DNA from: Conchocele bisecta
Lineage: Eukaryota > Mollusca > Bivalvia > Lucinida > Thyasiridae
Reading direction: 5' to 3'
DNA length: 64,000 nucleotides
NCBI GenBank assembly: GCA_029237695.1
Contig: CM055266.1
Coordinates: 116,391,370-116,455,369 of the forward strand
Part shown: positions 43,850 to 52,980 of the stretch, in pieces
Numbering within the stretch: position 1 is the first letter of the stretch
Layout of the letters: the number at the start of each line of letters is the position of its first letter
Made by a program: the position numbers and the translations under genes
Notes under the pieces: model-generated
What the model was told of the DNA's origin: nothing
The model's database searches: none
Seen by the model: the letters and a program-made list of their open reading frames with translations, nothing else

Positions 43850-43982
43850 CTGTCTTAGCTGGAATACCCCGGAGCTGGCCACCTCAGTCTGGGGTTTCAC
43901 CTCGACGGGCGCGTACTCCCCCTGGTCGTTCACCTCGTGTATCTCCACCCATACCTCGATCTTCCTGGTCACCTCGTCCCAC
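43850..43982 (-). CDS. KIF13: KIF13 e9 (functional copy of a tandem cassette)
   Basis: A 133-nt exon. It completes the arginine, then reads WDEVTRKIEVWVEIHEVNDQ, GEYAPVEVKPQTEVASSGVF and QLRQ. KIF13A has RWNEVTRRIEMW followed by GEYAxVE and GIFQLRQ at this place. The donor is CAG followed by GTATGT. Its last 72 nt (43850-43921) recur in the downstream intron as three more cassettes (43741-43812, 43638-43709, 43547-43585). Confidence 0.94.
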
Positions 43983-44199
43983 CTGGGGAATACACACAAT
44001 TAGTGGAGAATACAAAACAAGGACATGTGCCAAGTTAGCTGCTCCCAGAGAATACAAGACTAGGAAATATGTCGAAGCCAAGACTAGGAAATATGTCCGA
44101 GCTAGTTGGTCGAAGAGAATATGAGACCAGTGAGAGGTATCATAAATCTTATCTGAATTGGAGGAACAGTTTAATTTATAATAAATATGCATTATCGCT

Positions 44200-44410
44200 T
44201 TAACTCTTTGAACCCGAAAGCCCGCTATAGCGGTTTATGCAAACCGTGCAGATCCAGATGTGCCGGCTCATCAAGATCTGCACTTTTTGAAAGAAATTTT
44301 CATATTTTTGAAAACAAAAAACACCCCCTTTTCATAAATGGACTAGTCTGAAAACCATTTTGTGACGGTTGGATTGGTTGAACAATTAACATCCATTCCA
44401 TTAAAATGAG
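44200..44410. mobile_element. TTAA MITE family 1-related, degenerate
   Basis: Starts TTTAACTCTTTGAACCCG and carries the GATCCAGATGTGCCGGCTC and CATAAATGGACTAGTCTG segments of family 1. The right terminus has decayed. Confidence 0.6.
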
Positions 44411-44482
44411 GAAAAACATAGAATTAGTCACTGCAAATAACCTGAAATATGTAAGCCTGGTGTCCGAGCCAGATCCACATAC

Positions 44483-44631
44483 CTGTCCGCGAGTGAGTTA
44501 CACCTTGTCAGACTGTCAGCGATGGACGTCTGGTGCCCGAAGCCCACGGTCTTGTGTCCGAGCACCTCGATAGACAGCGCCCCCTCCTGGCAGTGCTCGA
44601 TAAACTCCTCAGACATGTACACCTTGAAGTC
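44483..44631 (-). CDS. KIF13: KIF13 e8
   Basis: A 149-nt exon entered in phase 0 and left after two bases of an arginine codon. It reads DFKVYMSEEFIEHCQEGALS, then IEVLGHKTVGFGHQTSIADS and LTRCNSLADR. It matches the KIF13 segment VxEEFxxxxxxGALxIEVxGH. The acceptor is TTGCAG and the donor GTATGT. Confidence 0.93.
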
Positions 44632-45090
44632 CTGCAAGTAGGGAATACAGACATTCATTATCAGGTGAGGCTAGGTAACACATTCAAAACTATGTAGACT
44701 TTCTCAGATCTTAAATGGTACAGTTCATTAAATCACCATCTTTAAGCTATCTATACACCAAAAATTGCTATGTTCTGGTGATTATACAAAAAGTTATAAC
44801 AATTTAAAAACTGTCACTACGTCATACCCAGCGCACGGCATCAGAGCACTTCACGACGTCAACAACGTTTATTCTGATTGTTGCAAATGGATAGCAGTTT
44901 ATTTAGAGTAACGTATATTTCATGGTACTCTTGTGAATTACAACATCATCAACACCTCATACAGCACAGACATATGCTTATTTTGCCTATTTTCAGCTGG
45001 TTACCGGGTTATAAAACATGATGAGCGGGTACTCCAACTATCAAGGAAATGCAACAGGCTGTCAGTGATATTTATGCTCATATGACCTAC

Positions 45091-45258
45091 CTTTTCATGA
45101 GCAAATCTGACATTCTTCTTTTCCTTCCTCTCCAAGTTTGAGTCTGGGGTGATCTCGGGAGGCACTGAGATTGAGTTGTCGGTGCCCCAGAATGAGTACT
45201 GACAGAAGACAAAGTTAGACAACTCCTTGGGCAGCCCCTTTGCCGCATGGATCTTCAC
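45091..45258 (-). CDS. KIF13: KIF13 e7 (C2-like segment)
   Basis: A 168-nt exon, phase 0. It begins VKIHAAKGLPKELSNFVFCQ, then YSFWGTDNSISVPPEITPDS, NLERKEKKNVRFAHEK. The pattern VKIxxAxGLPxxLSNFVFCQYxFW is diagnostic of the kinesin-3 central domain. The acceptor is TATTGTAG and the donor GTAGGT. A TTAA-family MITE begins about 30 bp beyond the acceptor, in the upstream intron. Confidence 0.95.
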
Positions 45259-45288
45259 CTACAATAAAGGGAAAGTAAAAGTGTGTAA

Positions 45289-45494
45289 CCCTTTCAACAC
45301 CACAAGCCTGTATTGTGGTATTGGCAAAACGTGTAGATCCAGTCTCATCAGGATCTGCACTTTTTGCAAGTAATTTTCATATTTTTGAGAACAAAAACAC
45401 CCCATTTTCATAAATGGACTAGTCTGAAAATCATTTTATGACAGTTAGATTGGTTGCAAAATTCATTCCAGTTACTTAGGGGTGAAAGAGCTAA
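45289..45494. mobile_element. TTAA MITE family 1, shortened
   Basis: GTAACCCTTTCAACACC at the left and GGGGTGAAAGAGCTAA at the right. It lacks part of the central hairpin and lies about 30 bp upstream of the e7 acceptor. Confidence 0.75.
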
Positions 45495-45632
45495 GGTCGT
45501 GTAGGGATGGGACCTCGGTTTCAAGTCTCCGAAAGACCAGTAGAATGGAAATACTATGAAAGTAGTTTCCCCAAGGAGTGTTTGAACTGACAACCTCTGG
45601 TATGGAAGATCAGTGGTCTAACCTCCTTCACC
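45490..45632 (-). mobile_element. SINE A fragment
   Basis: AAGTCTCCGAAAGACCAGTA through GGTCTAACCTC, the 5' tRNA-like half in degenerate form. Confidence 0.6.
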
Positions 45633-45787
45633 TACAATAAGAGTCCACTGATGGACACTATTCTATTTATAACAATAGACTTAACCCCTTCTTAACCCCT
45701 TCTTCCACAGATCCCTTCAATCATACTTAGTTTAATTGTTGCCTCAGCAAGTCAACAAACCCCTTTAATCACAATAGAAGGTGTCAG

Positions 45788-45915
45788 TGGAAAATTAATG
45801 GGTTTAACGTCCCAGAAACATCTCATGTCATATAGGGATGGGACGACAGTTTTTAAAGTGTTATCCGACAGATCAGTGTGATGGAAATACTATGAAATTA
45901 TTCTTCATGCCCTAG
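45788..45915 (-). mobile_element. SINE A fragment inside a hairpin element
   Basis: AATGGGTTTAACGTCCCAGA through ATGCCCTAGG. It interrupts the GTCAGTGGAAGAAG hairpin element (45777-45965). Confidence 0.6.
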
Positions 45916-46021
45916 GGTATATTTTATGGGTCAGTGGAAGAAGAGGAACTTTCTTCCACTGACCACTCAAATCCTGCTGAGTGTAATTGTTGCCTCAGCC
46001 ATTGGCAGACACAAGACGTAC

Positions 46022-46153
46022 CCGAATGATCAACGGTGTGCCCACAGGCAACGAGTTCTCATCGTCCGAGTCGGTATCACAGTGGATGTCTGCGTATCTG
46101 TCCATTATGGCTCCACCCAGCTTCGAGATCTCTATGTGCAGTTTCCCGGCAAC
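46022..46153 (-). CDS. KIF13: KIF13 e6
   Basis: A 132-nt exon, phase 0. It reads VAGKLHIEISKLGGAIMDRY, then ADIHCDTDSDDENSLPVGTP and LIIR. It continues the GEVAGKLHIE strand shared by KIF1 and KIF13 proteins, followed by an acidic Asp/Ser/Glu stretch in the same place as in KIF13A. The donor is CGG followed by GTACGT. The intron just upstream of its acceptor is a long minisatellite (46285-46850). Confidence 0.92.
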
Positions 46154-46284
46154 CTGAAGGAGAATGGTTTATTGATTAATTGACTGATTGATTGACGGTT
46201 TTGTCTGTTCAACAGCAAGGTCATATACAGATGGAAACTCGAAGGTGAAAAGTGAAACGGTTTCATCCCCCTTCAAATCAGCGT

Positions 46285-46850
46285 CACATTGCTTTCATCA
46301 ACAGATTGCTTTTGTGAACGGTTTCTTCAACAGATTGGTCGTCAACGGTTTCATAAACAGATTGGTTTCGTCAACAGATTAGTCAACATATTGGTTTAGT
46401 CAACGGTTTCGTCAACAGATTGGTTTCATCAACATATTGGTTTCGTCAACAGATTAGTCAATATGTTGGTTTCGTCAACAGATTAGTCAACATATTGGTT
46501 TTGTCAACGGTTTCGTCAACAGATTAGTTTCGTCAACAGATTGGTTTTGTCAACAGATTAGTCAACAGGTTGGTTTCATCAACAGATTGGTTTCGTCAAC
46601 AGATTAGTCAACAGGTTGGTTTCATCAACAGATTAGTCAACAGGTTGGTTTCATCAACAGATTAGTCAACATATTGGTTTTGTCAACGGTTTTGTCAACA
46701 GATGGGTTTCATCAACAGATAAGTTTCGTCAACAGATTGGTTTCGTCAACAGATTAGTGAACATATTGGTTTTGTCAACGGTTTTGTCAACAGATTGGTT
46801 TCATCAACAGATAAGTTTCGTCAACAGATTGGTTTCATCAACAGATGGAG
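46285..46850. repeat. Minisatellite, GTCAACAGATTGGTTTC type
   Basis: Around 25-30 degenerate units of TTTCGTCAACAGATTGG and TAGTCAACAGATTGG. It lies in the KIF13 intron between e5 and e6, close to the e6 acceptor. Confidence 0.9.
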
Positions 46851-47128
46851 CTATGGGTTGGGGTTTTATGATTGGAATTTTAACATTGGAGTTTTAAGTC
46901 TGCTCATCATCAAGGACAAATACAGACAGGAATGTACACTCATGGAGGCAGCATTGTATGTTTAGCACTTTAATCGTATAGGGGGCATACATACCTAACT
47001 AGCTTCCGGAGAAACCAATTGAAGAGTTTAGATTCATGTCTATATATCATGTCTTATAGTGATACTCCACATCATCATGTAGCATGTTAATGTCCTCTGT
47101 AACAATAGCCGAACAATCCCCGAGTTAC

Positions 47129-47160
47129 CTCCCCTTGCTGGCTGATGATGGGCACATGGT
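47129..47160 (-). pseudogene. Partial copy of the e5 3' end with donor
   Basis: Repeats the last codons of e5 (VPIISQQGE) and about 40 bp of intron beyond the donor, roughly 340 bp downstream of the real exon end. A TTAA-flanked MITE lies between the two copies. Confidence 0.8.
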
Positions 47161-47406
47161 TAACACTTTCCACACCACAGGCCTGTATAGTGGTATTGGC
47201 AAACAGTGTAGATCCAGATGAGCCGGCTTGTGATGAGCCGTCTCATCAGGATCTGCACTTTTTGCAAGTAATTTTCATATTTTTGAGAACAAAACCACCC
47301 CCTTTTCATAAATGGGCTAGTCTGAAAATCATTTTGTAATGGTTGGATTGGTTGCAAAATTAACATATCAAATTCCATTCCAGTTACTTAGGGATGAAAG
47401 GGTTAA
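47160..47406. mobile_element. TTAA MITE family 1 between e5 copies
   Basis: TTAACACTTTCCACACC at the left and GGATGAAAGGGTTAA at the right, with the family interior. It sits exactly between the partial and real e5 3' ends. Confidence 0.85.
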
Positions 47407-47469
47407 TTCATTTAGCAGTGTAAGGAGTTAATGTCCTCTGTAACAATGGCCAAACAATTGCGGAGTTAC

Positions 47470-47616
47470 CTCCCCCTGCTGGCTGATGATGGGCACGTGG
47501 TAGTCGAGCTTAACGTCATAGAAGAGACAGTCAAGGAAGACGTTGGCCACGCCGATCAGGTTGTGGTTCTCCTGTAACTCGTAGAACGGGTCGCCTTTCT
47601 GGATGGGGGCGTCGTC
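47470..47616 (-). CDS. KIF13: KIF13 e5 (KIF1B-type domain)
   Basis: A 147-nt exon, phase 0 on both sides. It reads DDAPIQKGDPFYELQENHNL, then IGVANVFLDCLFYDVKLDYH and VPIISQQGE. This is the start of the conserved kinesin-3 domain after the stalk (Pfam KIF1B family), one of the best conserved parts outside the motor. The acceptor ends TGTTACAG and the donor is GAG followed by GTAACT. The last 32 nt of the exon plus its donor are repeated at 47129-47160, on the far side of a TTAA-flanked MITE. Confidence 0.95.
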
Positions 47617-48032
47617 CTGTAACACGGGCACTGGATTGTGACTGGGACTGGAGAAATGAGGATTATTGTACTTGTCCCCAGTTTTACTCCCGATCCACTA
47701 GCACACTTCACAGGTATTACTGTCAGTTCCATATTTTGCTGCAGACAAACTTTTGGCTATTAAACACATGAAATCTAAAAAGTATTTAAATGTAAGTTAC
47801 CCTACCAAATTTTTTTTATTTGATGATATTCCATCATATATTGATTGCGACAAAACAATTTTCTTATGGGAAATTAACATGGGGGCTGAAAATAATGTTT
47901 TTTTAAATACTTTTGAAATTTGTAGACCGATTTTCACCATTTCCATGTTATCTATCTAGCCAGGTTTCAGTCAGTTTCCAAATGTTTTTGTTTTTCATAC
48001 AAAAGAACAACAGGCTTAGTTGGTTACGGAAT

Positions 48033-48354
48033 AAGTTGCAGGGCTCCAGATAAGGTGAGTATTGGCGTATTTTACGCACTTATTTTAGCAGAATACGCAC
48101 AAATTATCAAAAGTGGGAGTACAAAACACGCATTGATTTTCAAATTGAGTAGTGTAAATACGGTGATAAAGTAGAAATTTACTTAGTTTGCTTTTTGCAG
48201 CTCAAATACGTGAATTTTTAAATGTGTTTTATTTTTTTATCCTTTTATTCCCTATTTAATAAGAAAATCAATAACACATTTGTAAAAGTAAAATGTGCAT
48301 TGCATTTGAAATCTGGCAGTATAATACTCTGTAGATACAAAACTTGTCTGGAGC
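48033..48354. mobile_element. MITE with CAGGGCTCCAGATAAG ends (hAT-like)
   Basis: Second copy of the family at 39168; the interiors share ATTGGCGTATTTTACGCACT and AATACGCA words. Confidence 0.65.
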
Positions 48355-48766
48355 TCCGAGTTGAATCGTTTTATTTTGTCTTAGACACATCTCCAACCAC
48401 CCAAGAACCCGAACATGTGCCAAGACAGACGGACGGATGGACTGACGACCAGAAGGAAAATGAAAGGTGAAGACTATATATACCTTAGCATACTTCATAT
48501 AAATGTATTATCATCAGAAACATGTGGTGCTATAACGACAGATACAAAATTTACTTTGACATAGAGCATGGTGGCAGCATGGGTGGGCTATGAAACAAAA
48601 CTATGGATAATAACAAACATGCATAGTGAAGCATCAACTTCATGTGATAGCAGAAATATAATGGACATATACTGTACATCAAACTTGACTGATGTGTGTA
48701 TACACTTTCTGTGTATGACTTGGCTTGTCAGAGGCAAACTATCTGAATGAACACTCAACAAATGGA

Positions 48767-48930
48767 GATATAGGAATGAATGGCCTTTTTGTGGAATTTA
48801 TCGGGGTATAAACTTGGAAAAGTCGCGGGAATACTGGACGAAGGCCGGAAGGCCTCGTCCAGTATTCCCGCGACTTTTCCAAGTTTATATCCCCAATAAA
48901 TTCCACAAAAAGGCCATTCATTTCTTATAA
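48767..48930. mobile_element. Full-length perfect foldback
   Basis: Arms of about 75 bp: AGGAATGAATGGCCTTTTTG at the left against CAAAAAGGCCATTCATT at the right, meeting at GGCCGGAAGGCC. The near-absence of mismatches implies a recent insertion or gene conversion of the arms. Confidence 0.9.
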
Positions 48931-49639
48931 TTCCAGCATTTGAAATAAATTCATCAAGAAAATGTGTTTATTTTCAGTTTTCTTAAGAATTATTTTAACT
49001 GTTTCGGAAAGTAGTTCGGCGTAGGAGTTTACTGGGATATAAATTTTGGACAGAGACTTGCTACGGGCCAATCAAATGTTAGGGAATTGTGTAAATATTT
49101 TTGTGCTGGAATTATTTGATGATTAAGAAGGCATCAGCATGAGCATACAACATTGTAGAACAGAAATACACAGAAGCAAGCAGTAAGTTTGACAGATTGT
49201 CATTTAAAATAATATTAAATTTCAATAATATGACCTTATTATATGTTTTTCTACAAATAGAGCAAGTGAGCAGGGGCTCACGGATACCTCCGGCAGCCGC
49301 CTCATCTGACAAACAAATAAGTCAGTTGGCCTTGACCTCGGGCATGAAAGACGTATGGGTTGGGCATAGAATGAAAATATAGATGATGATAAAGAAGAAT
49401 ATGAAGTTTCAAGTCAATCCAACTTACGGTTGCAGAGATAATGGGTACCTAAAAACTTTAATACAAATCTTACAGACGGATAGACGGGACGGAAATACGA
49501 AAACTATACACCCTTTGACATACTTTGTATGCAAGGGTATAATAAATGTGAAGAATATAATATTTACAATATAATTTTTTTAATGATTAATAAAAAAAAT
49601 TCAAACATAAATTTCATGACTTTGTCCATGCACAGGTCA

Positions 49640-49850
49640 GCATCTAGACTGACCAAAACACAATGTGGAGATCAGCAGCTAGACTGACCAAAACACCATG
49701 TGCAGATCAGGAGCTATACTGACCAAAACACCATGTGCATATCAGGAGCTAGACTGACCAAAACATCATGTACAGATCAGGAGCTAGACTGAAAAAAACA
49801 CCATGGTGTTTTGGTCAGTCTAGCTCATGATCTGCTGGTACACTCCTGCA
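49640..49850. repeat. Minisatellite with an inverted final copy
   Basis: Five units of about 41 bp (CTAGACTGACCAAAACACCA, TGTGCAGATCAGGAG), then an inverted partial copy GGTGTTTTGGTCAGTCTAGC. Located in the intron after e4. Confidence 0.85.
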
Positions 49851-49981
49851 TAAGCCCCGTTTCTCCAGCCGCAGGACCAATACATACAGCACACCCGACT
49901 GATCTGTCAAACTAACTGCAACTAAAGACGATCATGCGCAAGCAAACAAACCAGGTCCGATTCATCGGAGGAATCATCTAC

Positions 49982-50128
49982 CATTAGCGGCACACCCCGG
50001 GCCTTCCGATCCTCGTACATATCTCGCATGTCTATGATCTTGTTCTCAAACTTTTCCATCGACCACACCTGGCTGCTGCGGTGTTTCCGTCGCACCAGGA
50101 TCGCCGGTTCACTGACTAGGGCGCCTCT
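49982..50128 (-). CDS. KIF13: KIF13 e4 (stalk)
   Basis: A 147-nt exon, phase 0 at both ends. It reads RGALVSEPAILVRRKHRSSQ, then VWSMEKFENKIIDMRDMYED and RKARGVPLM. The donor is ATG followed by GTAGAT. KIF13A/B share RGAxVSEPAIxVRRK and the helix WxxEKxENKxIDMRD. In mammals the stalk around here contributes to binding the guanylate-kinase-like domain of DLG1; that role is carried over by homology. The first 60 nt of this exon, with its acceptor, are repeated three times in the upstream intron. Confidence 0.93.
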
Positions 50129-50230
50129 CTGTAACGATAGAGTTGATGATTGGGTGGGTGGGTGGATGAATGAATGGTTGGTGGACAGAGGGAAGAATTT
50201 TAGATGGATGGGTGGGTGGTTGGAGCACAC

Positions 50231-50290
50231 CTAGATCCTGCAATGTTTCCGTCACACAAGGATTGCTGACTCACCGACTAGGGCGCCTCT
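50231..50290 (-). pseudogene. e4-like cassette, dead copy
   Basis: Twenty codons parallel to the start of e4, beginning RGALVGESAILV and followed by an in-frame stop. A second stop is its last codon. The acceptor TTACAG is retained. It cannot contribute to a full-length product. Confidence 0.75.
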
Positions 50291-50378
50291 CTGTAACATT
50301 ATAGTATGATTGTGTGGTTGGATAAACTTTGGATGGATGGATGGGTGGATTTTGGATGGATGGGTGGTTGGAGCACAC

Positions 50379-50438
50379 CTGGTGGCTGGTGTGTTTCTGT
50401 CGCACCAGGATCTCAGATTCACTGACTAGGGCACCTCT
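50379..50438 (-). pseudogene. e4-like cassette, open copy
   Basis: Twenty open codons reading RGALVSESEILVRQKHTSHQ, with an upstream TTTTTACAG acceptor and a CAG/GTGTGC donor-like end. It is exactly 60 nt, so inclusion would keep the kinesin frame. Use is unproven; the TGG codon after the Val of e4 is lost here (TGC). Confidence 0.7.
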
Positions 50439-50609
50439 CTGTAAAAACAGAGTTGATGATTGTGTGGGTGGATGGATTTTGGATGGATGGGTGGGTGGGC
50501 TGCTAGATGTGTGGTGGATGGATTGATTGATGATGGGTTAATTGGTGGTTTGGGTGGGGATGGATGGATGAATGAATGATAGGTGGTATGATGGGTGGTT
50601 GGAGCACAC

Positions 50610-50669
50610 CTGGCTACTCTGGTGTGTATGTTGTAGCAGGATTGTAGGATCGCTGACCAGGGCACAGCT
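50610..50669 (-). pseudogene. e4-like cassette, most diverged open copy
   Basis: Twenty open codons reading SCALVSDPTILLQHTHQSSQ, with a GTTACAG acceptor and a CAG/GTGTGC end. It lacks the basic RRK of e4. It is open and 60 nt long, the first copy met by the spliceosome in transcript order. Confidence 0.65.
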
Positions 50670-51147
50670 CTGTAACAATGCAGTAACAATGCAGGCACTG
50701 ATGGAGGAATGGACTTTTACATTTTAATGAACATTGGACGGACGTACGGACGTACAGAACAGATGGGATGGATGAGAGAGTTGAGCGTTATTCGGGCGGA
50801 TGGATACATGGTATTAACCCATTCCATGTGGAATGCCCATATATGGGTACAAAAAAGATTTCTCATCAAAAGTATATATTGTGACCACTCATTTGGCCAC
50901 ACAATATACTTTTAGGGATACGGGAAAACTAATCAGATTTTTCTATCAGCAAAATGGGGAATCCCCAGCAATTTTGAAGGTTATATCATGTCAAAGACTG
51001 ATTGAATTGATGAAAGACTAGTTAGAAAATCTGAACCTGGAAATTATTATTCTGTGCCATTGCTACATCTAAAATATTACTGTAGTCAATACGAATGGAA
51101 TACTGCATTCGATTGTGGACTTGAATATAGCTGTCTTCTACACTAAA

Positions 51148-51595
51148 ATGTGGCTGTGACTGGAGAAATGGGGCTTATGGAGCATCAGCGCAGTCTGATC
51201 AGGGCCTATACTTGTGTGCACCTGTGTGTTTGTCACTCAGTCAAAGAAACACCCGTAATGCTTGTAACTTGATCCATATCAGGTTTCAGGGGCCCGTTTC
51301 ACTAAACTTTGTACGACTAAAATGTTCGTAAGTGCAAAATTATGATAGTCTGTAAATTTCACATTAACAATGTTTTCTTGTAAACAATTATTGGATTTAC
51401 ATTTATTGAGCATAGGCTGCATATGCAGCCCATGCTCAATAAATGTAAATCCATTAATTGAATTTCCAGACGATCCTTTGCACTTACAAACATTTTAGTC
51501 GTACAAAGTGAAACGGGCCCCAGGTGTCCTAGAAGATCAGATGTTCGATTATCCACAAATGCCATAAGCCTCGATTCTACAATCACAGCCACAAA
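51148..51595. mobile_element. Palindromic MITE with a nested foldback
   Basis: Starts AATGTGGCTGTGACTGGAG and ends AATCACAGCCACAAA. It is interrupted at 51290-51526 by a GGGCCCGTTTCACT foldback, so its real length is about 210 bp, as in the other copies. Confidence 0.75.
51290..51526. mobile_element. Foldback element, GGGGCCCGTTTCACT termini
   Basis: Near-perfect palindrome: GGGGCCCGTTTCACTAAAC at the left and GTGAAACGGGCCCC at the right, meeting at a GCATAGGCTGCATATGCAGC centre. Related copies are at 8817-8935 (left half only) and 56137-56379 (full). Confidence 0.85.
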
Positions 51596-51816
51596 TCAGC
51601 AAACTGAATTGTTCATAACCTACCCGTCTGTTGGGGTTATATATCATGACTGATTGAACATGTGATTGATGTTTCATTTATGTTCATAGATGAAAGACTG
51701 GTTGGAAAGTCTGAACCTGAAAATTATGATTCTGTGGTATAGTGCAATCGATTATGGAGCCAAAAGTAGCTGTGTATTCCACCACAGAATGAGCACACTG
51801 CAGTGTCACAACGTAC

Positions 51817-51980
51817 CCGTCTGTTGGGACTGAGGTTACAGGCGGGGATCTGCAGGGTGACGTGGAACTCCGTCAGTTTGCCCATCTCATCCGCGAGGAA
51901 GTTTCGCCTCACGTACCAGCGAGTTTGCCTTCACCACTTCCTCCCGCAGTTTACACAGGCTCTGCTTGAACATCCGGTCT
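51817..51980 (-). CDS. KIF13: KIF13 e3, with a one-base frameshift
   Basis: The exon starts by completing the split arginine and reads DRMFKQSLCKLREEVVKANS, then LVREA. It then falls out of frame. Removing one base in the run at 51902-51904 would restore the frame, after which the text continues NFLADEMGKLTEFHVTLQIP and ACNLSPNRR. KIF13 proteins have this segment almost word for word. The exon is 164 nt, and its joins to e2 and e4 work only if one base is extra. A homopolymer sequencing or assembly error is the simplest explanation. A real null allele is possible, because nothing else in the gene is broken. Confidence 0.9.
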
Positions 51981-52312
51981 CTGCAATACGGTACACATCG
52001 CAACAATGTTGTTATTCAAGGAAAGGGCGTTTGCCCCATGTTAAATTCCCATAGGAAAATCGTTATTTCGCAGAAAAATCAATATTTGATGGAATTTCAT
52101 CAAATAAAAACATTTGGGGAGGGTTATTTTTTTGTTTTTGAGGAAAAAGTACTTACAATAATTTTTTTTTATATTTAATGTACTTAATAGCCAAAAGTTT
52201 GTCGGCAGAAAAACGCGGAAAAGACAGCAAGTCCAATATGAACTTAGCACCCCTCTTCCACATACAACTTCAGTTATGAAAGGTACCACAATCATCTTAA
52301 TATTATCAACAA

Positions 52313-52980
52313 GAAAATGTGGCCCGTCGGCACACGAATGCCGTCAGTGGCAGATTGGAGAAACTGTGGCAAACTTAATTAACAAAAACTGATAAGTATT
52401 CATAAGCACAGTTGTGAAGATCAAAAGGTCAAGGTCATATTAAGAGCAGTATGGATGTGTGGCATTTGTGCACAAGTCTTATGTACTGAAATATTAAAGT
52501 AATCCTTAGAGGTACATGTATATAGAAGTAATGACAGAATTGAGAAACTCTGGCAAAATTTCTGTGTTTAAGAAAAGTTGTAAAGGTAAAAAGGTCAAGG
52601 TCATATTAAGGGCAGTATGGACGTGTGGCATTTGTGCACAAGTATATGTATTGAAATATTAATGTAATGCTTCAAGGGATATAGCAGTTATGACAGAAAT
52701 GAGAAACGACTGAAAACTTCTTAACCCTTTCCCTGATAGAAACGACTTTTCACGCCTCTGCAGAAGATGTCTTTTGAAAACATTGTGGGAAAAGGAGAAA
52801 TTGCTTGTAACAAGCAATTTCTCCTTTTCCCACAATGTTTTCTACTCTATCAGATAATTTAACCATCATTTGACCCAGCATTTGGTTCTTTTATTCAGAT
52901 GTTTTCGATTTGGAAGTCGAAATATCGCAAAACAGGGAAAGGGTTAACTGGTGGCAATGTCATTGACGACAAATGGCCAA
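52313..52980. mobile_element. Tandem-core element fragment
   Basis: ATGTGGCCCGTCGGCACACG head followed by two units (AAAAGGTCAAGGTCATATTA, GGACGTGTGGCATTTGTGC), interrupted by TTAA MITE family 3. Confidence 0.65.
52721..52946. mobile_element. TTAA MITE family 3
   Basis: Both termini and TTAA flanks intact. It is inserted in a tandem-core element (52313-52980). Confidence 0.88.

Larger units (their letters stand above)
50069..50669 (-). repeat. Tandem array of e4 edge copies
   Basis: Four copies of a segment containing a splice acceptor plus 60 nt of exon, separated by TGGATGGATGGG-type spacers. The lowest copy (50069-50128) is the start of functional e4. The others are at 50231-50290, 50379-50438 and 50610-50669. 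Each copy ends at CAG followed by GTGTG, which in e4 is an internal codon but in the copies could act as a donor. Confidence 0.85.

Noticed and set aside
43462..44124. Long plus-strand open frame (220 codons)
   Set aside because: It is the antisense of the e9 cassette array, whose minus-strand reading matches KIF13 with correct splice sites.
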